33,615 nucleotides of DNA from Acidobacteriaceae bacterium (GCA_030038435.1 JASHOY010000403.1:1-33615); one strand, 5' to 3'. Numbered from the stretch's first letter, positions 16,025 to 24,429 are shown. Numbers and translations are program-made. The notes: generated from the letters alone by a model not told the origin.

Positions 16025-17152
16025 TTGACTCGTCTGTTTGCCCACCCCGCCGGTACACGCTTTGCCGGTTTTCGTTCAGCACCCGGAAAATCCGCCATGA
16101 TCGCGGCACTCGCCGCATTTTTGCTGCCGGCATCGCAGGCCTGGGCTCAAAAGCAGGTCCCTCCCGCACCTGCGGCGCCCACGCCACAGGCCGCCCCTGC
16201 CGCCCCTGCCGCCCCCGCAACTACTCAGGCGATACCATCGGCGCCGGCGCCTTCTGCTGCTCCCGTTTTTCCCAAGCCTGATCCTAAGAACTTCACAGCC
16301 AGTTCGCCCACCAAGGAAACCGTAGACGCCTTCCTTCACACTAGTTGGGGTTATGATCCCAACCGCATCTGGCAGGTACAGGCCATTCTTAAGACGCCGG
16401 TCGAAGGAGTCAGCAAAGTCGTGGTCTTCGTGGGAGACAAGACGGGCAAGATGAAGCCTTCCGCGCTGTCCTTTTTCACCATGCCCGACGGCAAGCACAT
16501 CATCGCCGGCGACCAGGTGATCGACTTTGGCGCCCATCCGTATACCGATTACCGCACCCAGGTGGAGCAGCGCGCCAATGGTCCTTACCGCGGCTCCGCC
16601 TCCAAAAACCTGGAAATGGTCGAGTTTGCCGACTTCGAGTGTCCGCACTGCAGAGAGGCGCAGGCCAACATGGACGAGCTCGCCCACGACTTTCCCCAGG
16701 CGCACATCGTCTTTCAGTTCTACCCGCTGGAATCGATCCACCCCGAGGCCAAGAACGCCGCCGAATATGGCTACTGCGTGAACAAGCTGGGCGGCAGCGA
16801 GGCATTCTTCAAGTTCGCCTCGGCGGTCTTTGAAGGCCAGCAGGGGCTGCTCACGCCCGACGGCGCGACGCTCACGCTTAACAGCTCCGTCATCAAGGCG
16901 GGTCTCGATCCGAAGCAAGTTGCGGCTTGCGTGGCTTTGCCCACGACCGCCAGCGACATCGCGGACTCGGTCAAGCTGGCGCAGGACCTGAACATCTTTG
17001 AGACCCCGATGCTGGTGGTGAACGGCCGTGAAATTCCGCCCACCATCCCCTATGACACGCTGAAGAAGATTGTCGAATACCAGGCCAAGCTGGACGGGGT
17101 TCCACTGGAGAGCGCCTCAACCGCTTCTGCTCCGGATGCGCCTGCAAAATAG
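16025..17152 (+). CDS. Exported DsbA/DsbC-like thioredoxin-fold protein
   Basis: This 375-residue protein starts at TTG 16025, supported by AAGGAG at 16012-16017 with 7-nt spacing. A signal peptide (residues 1-41, cleavage after AWA) is followed by an Ala/Pro-rich linker, then a domain of about 100 residues ending before FADFECPHC. The thioredoxin-fold domain has the CPHC active site (C206, C209) and the cis-proline segment ETPMLVVNG near 327, typical of DsbA-family oxidoreductases with an inserted helical domain (VNKLGGSEAFFKFASAVF). It should form, break or rearrange disulfides in the periplasm. The extra N-terminal domain might act in dimerisation as in DsbC/DsbG, but this is inference. 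No DsbB/VKOR or DsbD partner is nearby. The fold is certain; the direction of its redox role is not. Confidence 0.88.
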   Translation: MTRLFAHPAGTRFAGFRSAPGKSAMIAALAAFLLPASQAWAQKQVPPAPAAPTPQAAPAAPAAPATTQAIPSAPAPSAAPVFPKPDPKNFTASSPTKETVDAFLHTSWGYDPNRIWQVQAILKTPVEGVSKVVVFVGDKTGKMKPSALSFFTMPDGKHIIAGDQVIDFGAHPYTDYRTQVEQRANGPYRGSASKNLEMVEFADFECPHCREAQANMDELAHDFPQAHIVFQFYPLESIHPEAKNAAEYGYCVNKLGGSEAFFKFASAVFEGQQGLLTPDGATLTLNSSVIKAGLDPKQVAACVALPTTASDIADSVKLAQDLNIFETPMLVVNGREIPPTIPYDTLKKIVEYQAKLDGVPLESASTASAPDAPAK

Positions 17153-17169
17153 CCGGCCTTTCAAGATCC

Positions 17170-17207
17170 ATCCGGGTCCCGGCCAGCGCGGCGGAGGGCC
17201 CGGATGC
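17170..17207. terminator. Hairpin between convergent genes (possible bidirectional terminator)
   Basis: The arms catccggg+ccc and ggg+cccggatg form 11 base pairs with one bulged T around a 15-nt loop, 17 bp after the DsbA-like stop and 37 bp beyond the secretin stop. There is no T-run, so intrinsic termination is not assured. The position between convergent genes is what suggests the role. Confidence 0.45.
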
Positions 17208-17244
17208 GCAGATGGCTGAGTGGGAAACTGCGTGCGCCAAAGAG

Positions 17245-19239
17245 CTATGGCACAGGATGCGTGCCCACCACGCGGAACATCGCTGAATGGCCGGCAGCCT
17301 GAGTTCCGCGCACCACGTGCGGGGTGATGATGATCAGCAGGGTGGCGAAGTTCTGCTGGAGATCCTTGCCGGTGACGTTGTTCATTCCCGGCAGATCGCT
17401 CAGGCCCGGTGTTCCCGTCAGCGCCTGGCTCTCCGATTTATCAACCTCTCCGGCAATCACCGCGGCGCTTCCTTCTTTCAGCATCACTACGCCGGTGTAA
17501 GTGCGGCTGTTCAGAACTGGCAATCCGTTAATCGACGACCCGGCCAGTGAGTCGAGCTTAAAGTCCATACTCAGCGCGACACTTCCGTTGCGCATGATGC
17601 GGGGATGGACCTTCAGGGTCAGGCCAATGTCCTGATACTGAACTTGCGGAACCGGCGGAACGGTCTCGGTCAACTGTGAGAGCAGGGAAGTGAGACTGCT
17701 CGAGCTACCAGCGCCATTCAAGCCGGGGATCGAAGGCACACTCGGCGACAGGCTTGAATACGACGAGGTTTCGATGGGATAGCGCGAGCCGATCTTCATG
17801 GTTCCATCCTGCCCGTCTCCGAGGCGCAGGGTTACGTCGTCGAGCTCACGCGTTTCAGTGGAAGTCAGGGCGAAGTTGGCAGTGGTGGCGCCCGGCGAGA
17901 GACCAGATTCGGTAAGCCCCCCGCCAAAGAGCGCAAATCCCTGGGAAAGCAGCGGGCTGGAAACCTCGCCGGACGCAAGCAGGATGCCCAGGATCGCCAG
18001 CGTGTCTCCGGGCGCGGCCAGACCCGAAGAAATGATCTGCTGCACCAGCGACTGGTTGGCGCTCAGGAGCGATTGTTCTTCGGCATAGACGTTAAAGGCC
18101 GTAATGGTCTGCGGCGGAGATACTCCCGTGTTGCTTCCATAAGTGTGCGCAACCTGGAGGATGCGCATATCCAGCATCACCTGGCTGCTGCCATCCAGAA
18201 GCTGGCGCATGGTCGAGTTGAAGGCGTCCAGGTCCAACTGCGGTGCACGAATGGTGAGTCTTCCGCACGAAGGATCGGGCGCCTCTTGCTGCGCGCCGAA
18301 GGCATCGCGCGCCAGATTCGCCACCTCAGTCATCTCGTCGGCGGTGAGTCCCGGAAGATAGACTGTCTCCAGCGACAGGCGAGTGAAGCGCTGGCGGTTT
18401 TCAAACGTGTCGCGGGCCACCAGAACGCGGTGCGCATCCAGAGGGACATAGAATGTGTTTGTGGCCATTCCCAGTGCGCGCATCGCTTCATTGAAGGTGG
18501 CGTCACCGAGGTCAAAACGCACATTCTCGACGCCTACGCTCTGGTCAATCATCGCCTCCAGGCCGTATGCCCGGAATACTTGCTGAATTACCTGCCGCTC
18601 GCTATCCCGAATGTCGAAATTATGCAGGCCGGTCGCATACTCCAATTCAACTGGGCCGCCCAGCATCTGTTCCACGTCGCTATAGAAGGGGCGATCCTGG
18701 GCGCGGGCCACGCCGGCTCCCAACTGGTCCAGATGCTCCAAAACCTCAAAATTATGCGGGTTGAGATCGTAGGCTCGCAGCAGCGCGGCTCGCGCGCCTG
18801 CCTCATTGCCCAGGATTCTGTCTTTGGCTGCAGTCTGCAGTAATGCGGTCACCTCATGATTGCGCGCGACGGCGGCCGCCTGAGCGAAGTCGACATTGGT
18901 GGGGTCGAGCTCCGCCGCTCGCTCAAAACCGAGCCGCGCCTCCTCAAACTTCCCAGCCAGGAAAAGCTTGCTCGCTTCCATGTAGGCTTTGGCTGCCCGC
19001 CGGCGTGCGCTCCCGGAGACATGCTTCTCCGATTTTTCTTCAGCCGTGGAAGCGGGTGTTTTTGCGTTTGCGCCGGGCAGCACCGTTTGAGCCGCCGGGG
19101 GCCGGCCGGCCGGCATCCCCGCTGTCTGCGCATCCATTATTGCCGGCAATACGCCCAGCAGCATCGCTGCAGTCCAGCGGCAGGCATGTCGCCCCGCCGG
19201 CTGCCTTCTATTGCCGTTGTAGAACCTTGCCGGTCTCAC
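17245..19239 (-). CDS. Secretin-domain outer-membrane protein with N-terminal TPR-like region
   Basis: This 664-residue protein starts at GTG 19239, whose GTGA overlaps the stop of the HAD gene; AGGA lies 7 nt upstream. A signal peptide spans about residues 1-37. A TPR-like helical region (about 60-150) contains KLFLAGKFEEARLGFERAAELDP and ARAALLRAYDLNP. A beta-rich N-domain follows (NVRFDLGDATFNEAMRALG). The C-terminal secretin domain shows VQYQDIGLTLKVHPRI, GEVDKSESQALTGTPGLSDLPG and LLIIITPHVVR, the signature of GspD/PilQ/PulD-type pores. Secretins form large outer-membrane rings for type II/III secretion or type IV pili. No gspE, gspF, pilB or pilot gene is in the window. TPR-bearing secretins of this kind may work with a secretion or pilus system encoded elsewhere. 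Confidence 0.85.
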   Translation of the reverse strand: MRPARFYNGNRRQPAGRHACRWTAAMLLGVLPAIMDAQTAGMPAGRPPAAQTVLPGANAKTPASTAEEKSEKHVSGSARRRAAKAYMEASKLFLAGKFEEARLGFERAAELDPTNVDFAQAAAVARNHEVTALLQTAAKDRILGNEAGARAALLRAYDLNPHNFEVLEHLDQLGAGVARAQDRPFYSDVEQMLGGPVELEYATGLHNFDIRDSERQVIQQVFRAYGLEAMIDQSVGVENVRFDLGDATFNEAMRALGMATNTFYVPLDAHRVLVARDTFENRQRFTRLSLETVYLPGLTADEMTEVANLARDAFGAQQEAPDPSCGRLTIRAPQLDLDAFNSTMRQLLDGSSQVMLDMRILQVAHTYGSNTGVSPPQTITAFNVYAEEQSLLSANQSLVQQIISSGLAAPGDTLAILGILLASGEVSSPLLSQGFALFGGGLTESGLSPGATTANFALTSTETRELDDVTLRLGDGQDGTMKIGSRYPIETSSYSSLSPSVPSIPGLNGAGSSSSLTSLLSQLTETVPPVPQVQYQDIGLTLKVHPRIMRNGSVALSMDFKLDSLAGSSINGLPVLNSRTYTGVVMLKEGSAAVIAGEVDKSESQALTGTPGLSDLPGMNNVTGKDLQQNFATLLIIITPHVVRGTQAAGHSAMFRVVGTHPVP

Positions 19240-19970
19240 GATGCCGTCCTGAATGCCATCAAGTCGGCCAGCGAAGTGGTGCAGACCTCCGGCTGATATT
19301 TGAGCAGTTCGTCGAAGCTGTATCGGCCAGTGGCTACGGCGATAACGGATAGAAAATTGGCGCGGGCGGCCTCGATGTCGCGCGGCGTGTCTCCCACTAC
19401 GCAAATGCTGGCGCTGTTGCCGGTCATCTCCCGGGCCTTGCGCGCCGCCTGCGCGATCAGTTCCGAGCGTATGGGAAAGTGGTCGCTGAATCCTCCGAAG
19501 CGAAACCACTCGCGGAGCCCCGCTTCTTCGATCTTGATCCAGCCAATCATTTCCAGGTTGCCGGTGGCCACGCCCAGCAGGGCGTTTTTGCAGGCCAGGT
19601 GGCGCAGCACCTCCTCGACGCCGGGCAAGCGCACCAGCTTGAGTTCATGTCGCCGCTCCAGCACGCACTGGCACATGCCTTCGAGAATGGCCTGCAGGTG
19701 CGTTTCCACAACTTCATCGGAGATGCCCGCCTGGCGGCAGGCTTCGCGGACGATGGCCGTGTCGGTGGACCCCGCCAGCAGCACACCCGCCAGCGTGATT
19801 TCGAATCCAGTAATGCGCTGCACACTTTGGGTGAAGGCGTCAAAGTGAACGCGGTCACGGCTGCGCATGAGGGTTCCGTCGATGTCGAAGAGGTATGCGT
19901 CCTGCTGGTCCCATATGAAGCCGGGCTCTATAAATACCTGGGATTTGTCAGTGCGCGGTGTGATCTGCAT
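19236..19970 (-). CDS. HAD-superfamily hydrolase, phosphoglycolate-phosphatase-like
   Basis: This is a cytoplasmic phosphatase of 244 residues. HAD motif I is LFDIDGTLM with the nucleophile D29 and acid D31; an alpha-helical cap of the Gph/beta-phosphoglucomutase type follows (about 40-100). Motif II is VATGN, motif III includes the Lys of RKAREMTG, and motif IV is CVVGDTPRDIEAA. All catalytic elements are present. The substrate cannot be read from the sequence; phosphoglycolate or another small phosphate ester is likely. It starts at ATG 19970, 15 bp after the Fis-like gene, with GAGGTG upstream, and its TGA overlaps the GTG of the secretin gene. Co-transcription with both neighbours is therefore likely, although a functional link is not obvious. 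Confidence 0.9.
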   Translation of the reverse strand: MQITPRTDKSQVFIEPGFIWDQQDAYLFDIDGTLMRSRDRVHFDAFTQSVQRITGFEITLAGVLLAGSTDTAIVREACRQAGISDEVVETHLQAILEGMCQCVLERRHELKLVRLPGVEEVLRHLACKNALLGVATGNLEMIGWIKIEEAGLREWFRFGGFSDHFPIRSELIAQAARKAREMTGNSASICVVGDTPRDIEAARANFLSVIAVATGRYSFDELLKYQPEVCTTSLADLMAFRTAS

Positions 19971-19985
19971 GAATTCAGACGCACC

Positions 19986-20273
19986 TCAGCCTTGGCGGTA
20001 GCCCTGGCGTGTGGCGCTGAATACAGGACGTTCACTGCGCGGCGGACGCTTGAGCCCGGAGCGAACCTCGGCCAGGTCGAGGCCCAGATCTGCCATGGCG
20101 CGGCTCAGCGTGTTGCGGTGCATTCCCAGTTCTTCCGCCGCCTTGCACTGGTTCCCCCGGTGCGCCACAAGTACTTCGCGCAGATACTGTCTTTTAAATT
20201 CGCGCACGGCGTCGTCATAACGCACGCCGCTTGAATGCATCTGTGTCACCAGGTTATCCAGTTCTCGTCTCAC
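19986..20273 (-). CDS. Fis-type helix-turn-helix DNA-binding protein
   Basis: This small regulator of about 95 residues has a C-terminal Fis/NtrC-type HTH: KRQYLREVLVAHRGNQCKAAEELGMHRNTLSRAM, where AAEELGMHRNTLSR is the helix-turn-helix. A preceding helix (RELDNLVTQMHSSGVRYDDAV) resembles the Fis dimerisation region, and a basic PPRSERP tail follows. A GTG at 20273 is chosen because AGAGGTGG precedes it; a GTG at 20279 or a frame extension to 20411 is possible, but the extension overlaps cvpA and is not family-like. I recognise this as the common acidobacterial Fis-family form, from memory. Its targets are unknown. It sits between cvpA (64 bp upstream) and the HAD gene (15 bp downstream). Confidence 0.85.
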   Translation of the reverse strand: MRRELDNLVTQMHSSGVRYDDAVREFKRQYLREVLVAHRGNQCKAAEELGMHRNTLSRAMADLGLDLAEVRSGLKRPPRSERPVFSATRQGYRQG

Positions 20274-20337
20274 GTCCACCTCTTGTCGCTTGTCTAATAA
20301 ACTCAAACTATCGCCGCAGCCAAAAGTCGCGGCAGCC

Positions 20338-20868
20338 TCAAGGCTGCATCCAGGATGGAGTATGTTTTTCAATGTCCGCCATACCGTCGCGCACCCGTTT
20401 TGAAAGATCATTCGGGCTCATGTTCATCGTCTGATCGCATAACCCGAAAAAGTACTGCGGCAATTTCGATCCGGCCATCCATTGCGACTTGGGAAAAAAC
20501 GCGATGCTCACTATGATGCAGATGGTAATGAGGCCGGCGCCTTCCAGAACTCCCAAAGCCGCACCGCATAACATATCGAGCCACCCCAGCCCTACAAAGC
20601 GCAGCGCCCTGGCGATCAAGGCGCCCAGGAATCCGATGATGAGCATGATGGTAAGGGCAATGGCCACGAATCCGATGGCGTCGGCCAGTCTCTGCGAGCG
20701 AACCAGGGGCTGCAGCGCGGCGGCCGGCCGATGATAGTTCCAACAGGCCAGGCTTAGGCCGAAAACCAGTCCCGCCAACGCGCTCAAGGAGCGCACGAAT
20801 CCCTGCGCCAGCCCGACCATCGCAGAGATTGCCAGGACGATTACGATCGCCATATCGACCGGGGTCAT
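20338..20868 (-). CDS. CvpA family membrane protein
   Basis: This 176-residue inner-membrane protein has four hydrophobic segments, beginning MTPVDMAIVIVLAISAMVGLAQGFVRSL, with the family-typical GWLDMLCGAALGVLEGAGLI segment. CvpA was named for its requirement in colicin V production; its general role involves envelope function and remains poorly defined. ATG 20868 has GGAG 7 nt upstream. It follows purC after 18 bp on the same strand. In E. coli cvpA also sits beside a purine gene (purF), so the purine linkage is a recurring context. The C-terminal 45 residues are soluble. Confidence 0.88.
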   Translation of the reverse strand: MTPVDMAIVIVLAISAMVGLAQGFVRSLSALAGLVFGLSLACWNYHRPAAALQPLVRSQRLADAIGFVAIALTIMLIIGFLGALIARALRFVGLGWLDMLCGAALGVLEGAGLITICIIVSIAFFPKSQWMAGSKLPQYFFGLCDQTMNMSPNDLSKRVRDGMADIEKHTPSWMQP

Positions 20869-20886
20869 CTGCCGCTCCGCCTTCCG

Positions 20887-21783
20887 CTAAAGTTCCGGTT
20901 CCTGTCCGGTTAGGCGCTGGAACGCTTCAAGATATTTGGCTCCAGTGCGCTCCACTACTTCAACCGGCAACTCCGGCGCCGGCGCCTGTTTGTTCCAATG
21001 GATCGATTCGAGATAGTCGCGGACGAATTGTTTATCGAAGGATGGCTGTGCGCCGCCGGGATGCCAGGTCTTCGCATCCCAGAAACGCGAAGAGTCGGGC
21101 GTCAAGACCTCATCGGCAAGAATAATCCCATCCGAGGTTCTTCCAAACTCAAATTTTGTGTCGGCAAGCAGCAGTCCTTGCGACTCCGCATGTTGGGCCG
21201 CGCGGCGATAGATGGCCAGCGTCAGCCGGCGAAGCTCTGCGGCGTCTTCGGTGCCCACCAGCTCCTCGGTCGCGGCATAGGCGATGTTCACGTCGTGCGC
21301 CCCATCCTGACTTTTTGTTGCCGGGGTATAGATCGGTTCGGGGAGCTGCGAACCCTCGAGCAGTCCCTGCGGCAACTGCACCGCGCAAACCGCTCCTCCG
21401 CTTCGATACTCCTTCCATCCCGATCCTGAAAGGTACCCGCGAGCCACGCACTCGATTGGGAACATCTGTGCCTCTTTCACCAGCATCGAGCGGCCGGCAA
21501 GCTGGTCGGCATAAGGACGCAAGACCGCCGGATACTCGTCTACCTTCGCGGTGATCAGGTGATTCGGAATCAGATCCTTGAGGAGGTGAAACCAGAACAG
21601 GGAGATCTGGGTCAGGATCTTGCCTTTGCCGGGAATACCCGTCGCCAGCACGTGATCGAACGCTGAAATGCGATCCGTCGCTACCAGCAGCAGGGCGCCG
21701 TCCACGGCATACAAATCGCGCACTTTGCCGCGCCGGATCAGAGGTATCGCGCCCAGATTCGTTGTCAAGAGGGTGGTCACCAA
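20887..21783 (-). CDS. purC: Phosphoribosylaminoimidazole-succinocarboxamide synthase
   Basis: PurC joins CAIR and aspartate with ATP in purine synthesis. The 298-residue length fits the longer SAICAR synthase type. Motifs visible are GKVRDLYAV, LLLVATDRISAFDHVL, the IPGKGKILTQISLFWF loop, PIECVARGYLSGSGWKEY, LLADTKFEFG and ILADEVLTPDSSRFW. The start is TTG 21783 or the adjacent GTG 21780, both served by AAGGAAG just upstream. It is the first gene of the minus-strand purC-cvpA-fis-HAD-secretin cluster; the promoter must lie in 21784-22000. A perfect minus-strand TTGACA occurs at 21844-21839, but no good -10 is found at the right distance. Confidence 0.95.
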   Translation of the reverse strand: MVTTLLTTNLGAIPLIRRGKVRDLYAVDGALLLVATDRISAFDHVLATGIPGKGKILTQISLFWFHLLKDLIPNHLITAKVDEYPAVLRPYADQLAGRSMLVKEAQMFPIECVARGYLSGSGWKEYRSGGAVCAVQLPQGLLEGSQLPEPIYTPATKSQDGAHDVNIAYAATEELVGTEDAAELRRLTLAIYRRAAQHAESQGLLLADTKFEFGRTSDGIILADEVLTPDSSRFWDAKTWHPGGAQPSFDKQFVRDYLESIHWNKQAPAPELPVEVVERTGAKYLEAFQRLTGQEPEL

Positions 21784-21949
21784 GAGAGCTTCCTTCGAGC
21801 AGGCTGAATCTCCGATTTTCCTGCCCTCCCGGCGGCTTTGTCAATTCAAGCGGCGTACGCGTCCCGGTTGCCTCCAGGCATGGTTAAAACCGGGCGTCAA
21901 TTCTCGTTGTGCACCCAGGAAAATGGGGTCTCCCGAGCTCATGGCAGTT

Positions 21950-22250
21950 TGTCCGCAAAGGTGCAGAATGGTGTGACGGCCGTCACTGATTGCTTTCCAG
22001 GTATCGGAGAAACTCCAGTTGTCAACATGGTTCGGAGGGCCGCAGTAAATAAGACTCTCCTTGAGCCGGGCGACACGAGGCAGCAGTGGAAAGGGGAAGC
22101 CGCAGCTTGCTTCGTTTATGTGCAGGGATCACCAGTAGCCGCGCGCTACCGACCTCCAGTGCCGGCTACTGGTCCCCGTCATTATCTTGTGTACTTGTCT
22201 TGACAAGCGCCTCCGAGGCGAAGCGTTCCTTCGGAGGCGATTTTCTTTTT
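21950..22250 (+). ncRNA. Candidate small RNA or untranslated transcript ending in an intrinsic terminator
   Basis: A plus-strand terminator at 22208-22250 has no well supported protein gene before it. Upstream are a hairpin ggag-aaa-ctcc near 22006-22016 and an 11-bp stem accagtagccg/cggctactggt with a 21-nt loop (22131-22173). I could not match it to 6S, SRP, tmRNA, RNase P or a known riboswitch. A 121-codon frame (21838-22203) runs through it with no ribosome site, so a small protein cannot be excluded. The 5' end is arbitrary. Confidence 0.25.
22208..22250 (+). terminator. Rho-independent terminator
   Basis: A perfect 9-bp stem, cgcctccga (22208-22216) with tcggaggcg (22231-22239), is followed by the T-rich run attttcttttt. 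The left arm can alternatively pair with aggcg at 22216-22220, giving a competing short hairpin. Confidence 0.75.
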
Positions 22251-22581
22251 AGGCACACGTTTTCAATTGAGAATCTTTGGTAACCGTACCCTTCTCCACT
22301 TTATTTCCTATGCCTTCGCAGAAGTCACACTATCGTTTCCCTAACGAAATTGTTGTGGAGTGTTTTCTGTAAATTTTGTTGAAATCTTGCGATTCATGTG
22401 GAAATCAGGTTGACAAGGTGATTCAATGCGAGTAACGATAGTAACAAGTTGTAGCACTAAGTTCATGCCGGCTGGTTGCCCTCCCGTTCGATAGACCATC
22501 AGCTTCCCGGCACGGCTTCCCCTTCTGGGCCGTCAACAACCAAAAATTCGAAGTGGGCAGTCAACTCCTGTGAGGTGCGCC

Positions 22582-22944
22582 ATGATGGTCAAGGCTCTAC
22601 GTGTCGGCGGTGAAGTCTCCGGACTTCGGGTTGGAATCCACAACGTTCGCCGCTACTTCCCCAGGCACATTAAACGTATAGAACTGCAGCTTGACCATCT
22701 GCGCATCGAATGCGGTTTGCCGCCCAATTTCTGGCAGACGCAGCCGGAGATTCACGATCCCCGCTTATGCCTCTGGCTCAAATCCAAGAATCATTCCGAA
22801 AAACCTTGTCGCGCGCCCATTCCCTTTGCCATGATTCCGTCGGGCGGCAATTCCTTCAAGCTGGAACCGGTCCCGCATCATTTGAGGGAGAAGGCGCAGG
22901 ATACAGCACTAAATGTTTCCGACGCTCACTTCGAACTGATTTGA
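22582..22944 (+). CDS. Small protein of unknown function
   Basis: A 120-residue frame begins at tandem ATGs (22582 and 22585) with GAGGTG at 22572-22577, a good ribosome site. The sequence is basic and looks like a real soluble protein: [40 protein letters not shown], then a Cys/Trp/Pro segment ([22 protein letters not shown]) and [17 protein letters not shown]. There is no signal peptide, membrane helix or known catalytic motif. I have an impression of related acidobacterial hypotheticals but cannot confirm it. It stands alone, with 140 bp to the next gene on the same strand. Confidence 0.6.
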   Translation: MMVKALRVGGEVSGLRVGIHNVRRYFPRHIKRIELQLDHLRIECGLPPNFWQTQPEIHDPRLCLWLKSKNHSEKPCRAPIPFAMIPSGGNSFKLEPVPHHLREKAQDTALNVSDAHFELI

Positions 22945-23084
22945 ATGCGGGCGTGATTCCGGGGCAATGCCCCTTAGTTGCCTTGCAAACTCTTACGGGA
23001 AGTAATCACAGGCGTTGTGTATTCAACTCGCTGACGCACGCCTGTCAGCCGCTGCGGCGTTCATGCAGTTGAAGGGAACTGAAA

Positions 23085-23645
23085 ATGATCCGGTTGAGCA
23101 AACCCGCAATCGACCGCGCCATGGCTGCGCTGCAAACGATGTTGAATAAGGTTTCCGCAGTTACCATCACAAACATCCGGCGCAATTCGCATTTTGCCGA
23201 GGGTAACACCCCGGGCTGCGATTTCGATATCCTCGCTCATGTAGAAGTGTTCGGCCGCGTTCACACCCTCGCGTGCCAGGTGTGTGCCGGAGAAGAGCCT
23301 GAATTCATTGACGCCATACTCGAAAATCTGCAAAAGCGGGCAAGTTCGATACCGGGTCAGGTCACCGCAGTGCTCATTTGTCCCGTGCTCACGCCGGAGG
23401 TGCAGGCGCTTTGTGCGCAACATCAAATCGGCTGTCTCGATTTATGCGGCAACGGCCGCCTCACCATCGGGGAAGTATTTATGTCCATGCGCTCGCTGCC
23501 GCCTCGGGCGTTCCGCCGCCGCGCGCCTGCCTCTTCCAGGCATCCCGTACTGTCGTCAGTTGGCGAAGAAAGCGCTAGCCACGACTTTGCGCACAGCTTC
23601 ACTCCTCTTGGGGCCGGTTCCGCGCGCCGCACCGCGCGAACTTGA
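23085..23645 (+). CDS. Truncated PD-(D/E)XK-nuclease-like protein
   Basis: This 186-residue frame starts at ATG 23085 with AAGGGA 8 nt upstream. Residues about 40-135 follow the pattern of an acidobacterial family with a restriction-endonuclease-like N-terminal fold and a C-terminal winged helix: FDILAHVEVFGRVHTLACQV, a long helix, TAVLICPVLTPEVQALCAQHQ, then IGCLDLCGNGRLTIGEVF. In that family, as I recall it, a VEVK-type catalytic pair follows the first strand; here the position reads CQVCA, so it looks catalytically dead. After about residue 135 the sequence becomes Arg/Ser/Pro-rich and unlike the expected winged helix, consistent with a frameshift or decay. The family assignment is inference. 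It may be a pseudogene or a shortened regulatory remnant. Confidence 0.5.
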   Translation: MIRLSKPAIDRAMAALQTMLNKVSAVTITNIRRNSHFAEGNTPGCDFDILAHVEVFGRVHTLACQVCAGEEPEFIDAILENLQKRASSIPGQVTAVLICPVLTPEVQALCAQHQIGCLDLCGNGRLTIGEVFMSMRSLPPRAFRRRAPASSRHPVLSSVGEESASHDFAHSFTPLGAGSARRTART

Positions 23646-24429
23646 GAGCAAGGGCCCACTGGCTGACAGATCCCTTCGCAAGGGCCCGTGTCCGGGCTTT
23701 GGTCTGCGCATGGCAAGTCATCAAAGGCAGCGTTTCGTTGCTCCCGAAGAGCCTGTGTGCCTCATGAAATGCGTGGCCTAAAAAAGCTGCTCAAAAAGGT
23801 TGCCTGACTTGCTTCGAGCATGTAAAGATAATTTGTAAAGAGCTGACTGATAGATTTCCTGGTGATCAGAGCTTGCATACCGGGAGCTGGAATTTCCGGG
23901 AACGGCGAGTCCGGTCTGGGTTAGACTCCTGATTGAAGATGTAAAGAGAAACACCATGCGTGGGTGGCGTTGCTATCCGCGGATGCATTTAGAGATAAAA
24001 AGGTCTGCTGAGCTGCTTCCATGATCAGCCGGTAATAGCCCGACAATTCAGCATTTTCTTGCGCCGACACTGCCCGCACGATAGCGATGTCGCGACACTG
24101 TTTTGCCGCAGGCATTACCGGAAAACCAGAGTCAATGTGTCCCGAAATCAATTCATTCTGGTCGACGCGGCCATCGGGGAGCGGCGACCTGGGCCGGCTC
24201 TAAACAGGACGCAGCAACTCTGGTTTTGCCTTAGGCAAGGTCTGTGAATCTTCGCTTGCGGAGAACCTCGGGACTCGATTCAAGGCGGCTTGAGAAGAAC
24301 GCTGGCGCCGGCAGCCCGAGGAGTGCGTGTGTCGCGGCAGAAATAGAGTGCCGGGCAGAATCAGCGGCGGGTTTCGAACTGAATTCAATAGCTTCGCAGT
24401 AGCTTTCAACATACCGGACGGTTCACTTC
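23646..24429. other. Intergenic region, about 780 bp, no convincing gene
   Basis: It begins with caagggccc twice about 30 bp apart (near 23650 and 23680), which may be degraded coding sequence of the preceding gene. Further on, tgtaaaga recurs near 23821, 23836 and 23940. Short open frames on both strands lack ribosome sites. The promoter of the following secreted-protein gene should lie near its end. Confidence 0.4.

Larger units (their letters stand above)
21784..22581. other. Intergenic region upstream of purC with hairpins and terminator
   Basis: About 800 bp without a convincing protein gene. It contains the purC upstream region, the strong hairpin at 22131-22173, a cttgtc-tt-gacaag palindrome at 22196-22209, the intrinsic terminator at 22208-22250, and an AT-richer stretch (22260-22460). 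This last part includes TTGACA at 22410-22415, a possible -35 for the next gene, with only a weak -10. Confidence 0.45.

Noticed and set aside
21838-22203. Plus-strand frame of 121 codons ending just before the terminator
   Set aside because: No Shine-Dalgarno sequence and unconvincing composition; its last third coincides with a strong hairpin. Treated as a possible small RNA instead, though a small protein is not excluded.
22000-22250. Known structured RNAs (6S, SRP, tmRNA, RNase P, cobalamin or TPP riboswitch)
   Set aside because: None of the diagnostic motifs could be found; only generic hairpins are present.
23921-24151. Minus-strand frame of 76 codons in the gap before the lectin-like gene
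   Set aside because: TTG start, no ribosome site and no recognisable motif; the protein-like composition alone is not enough.
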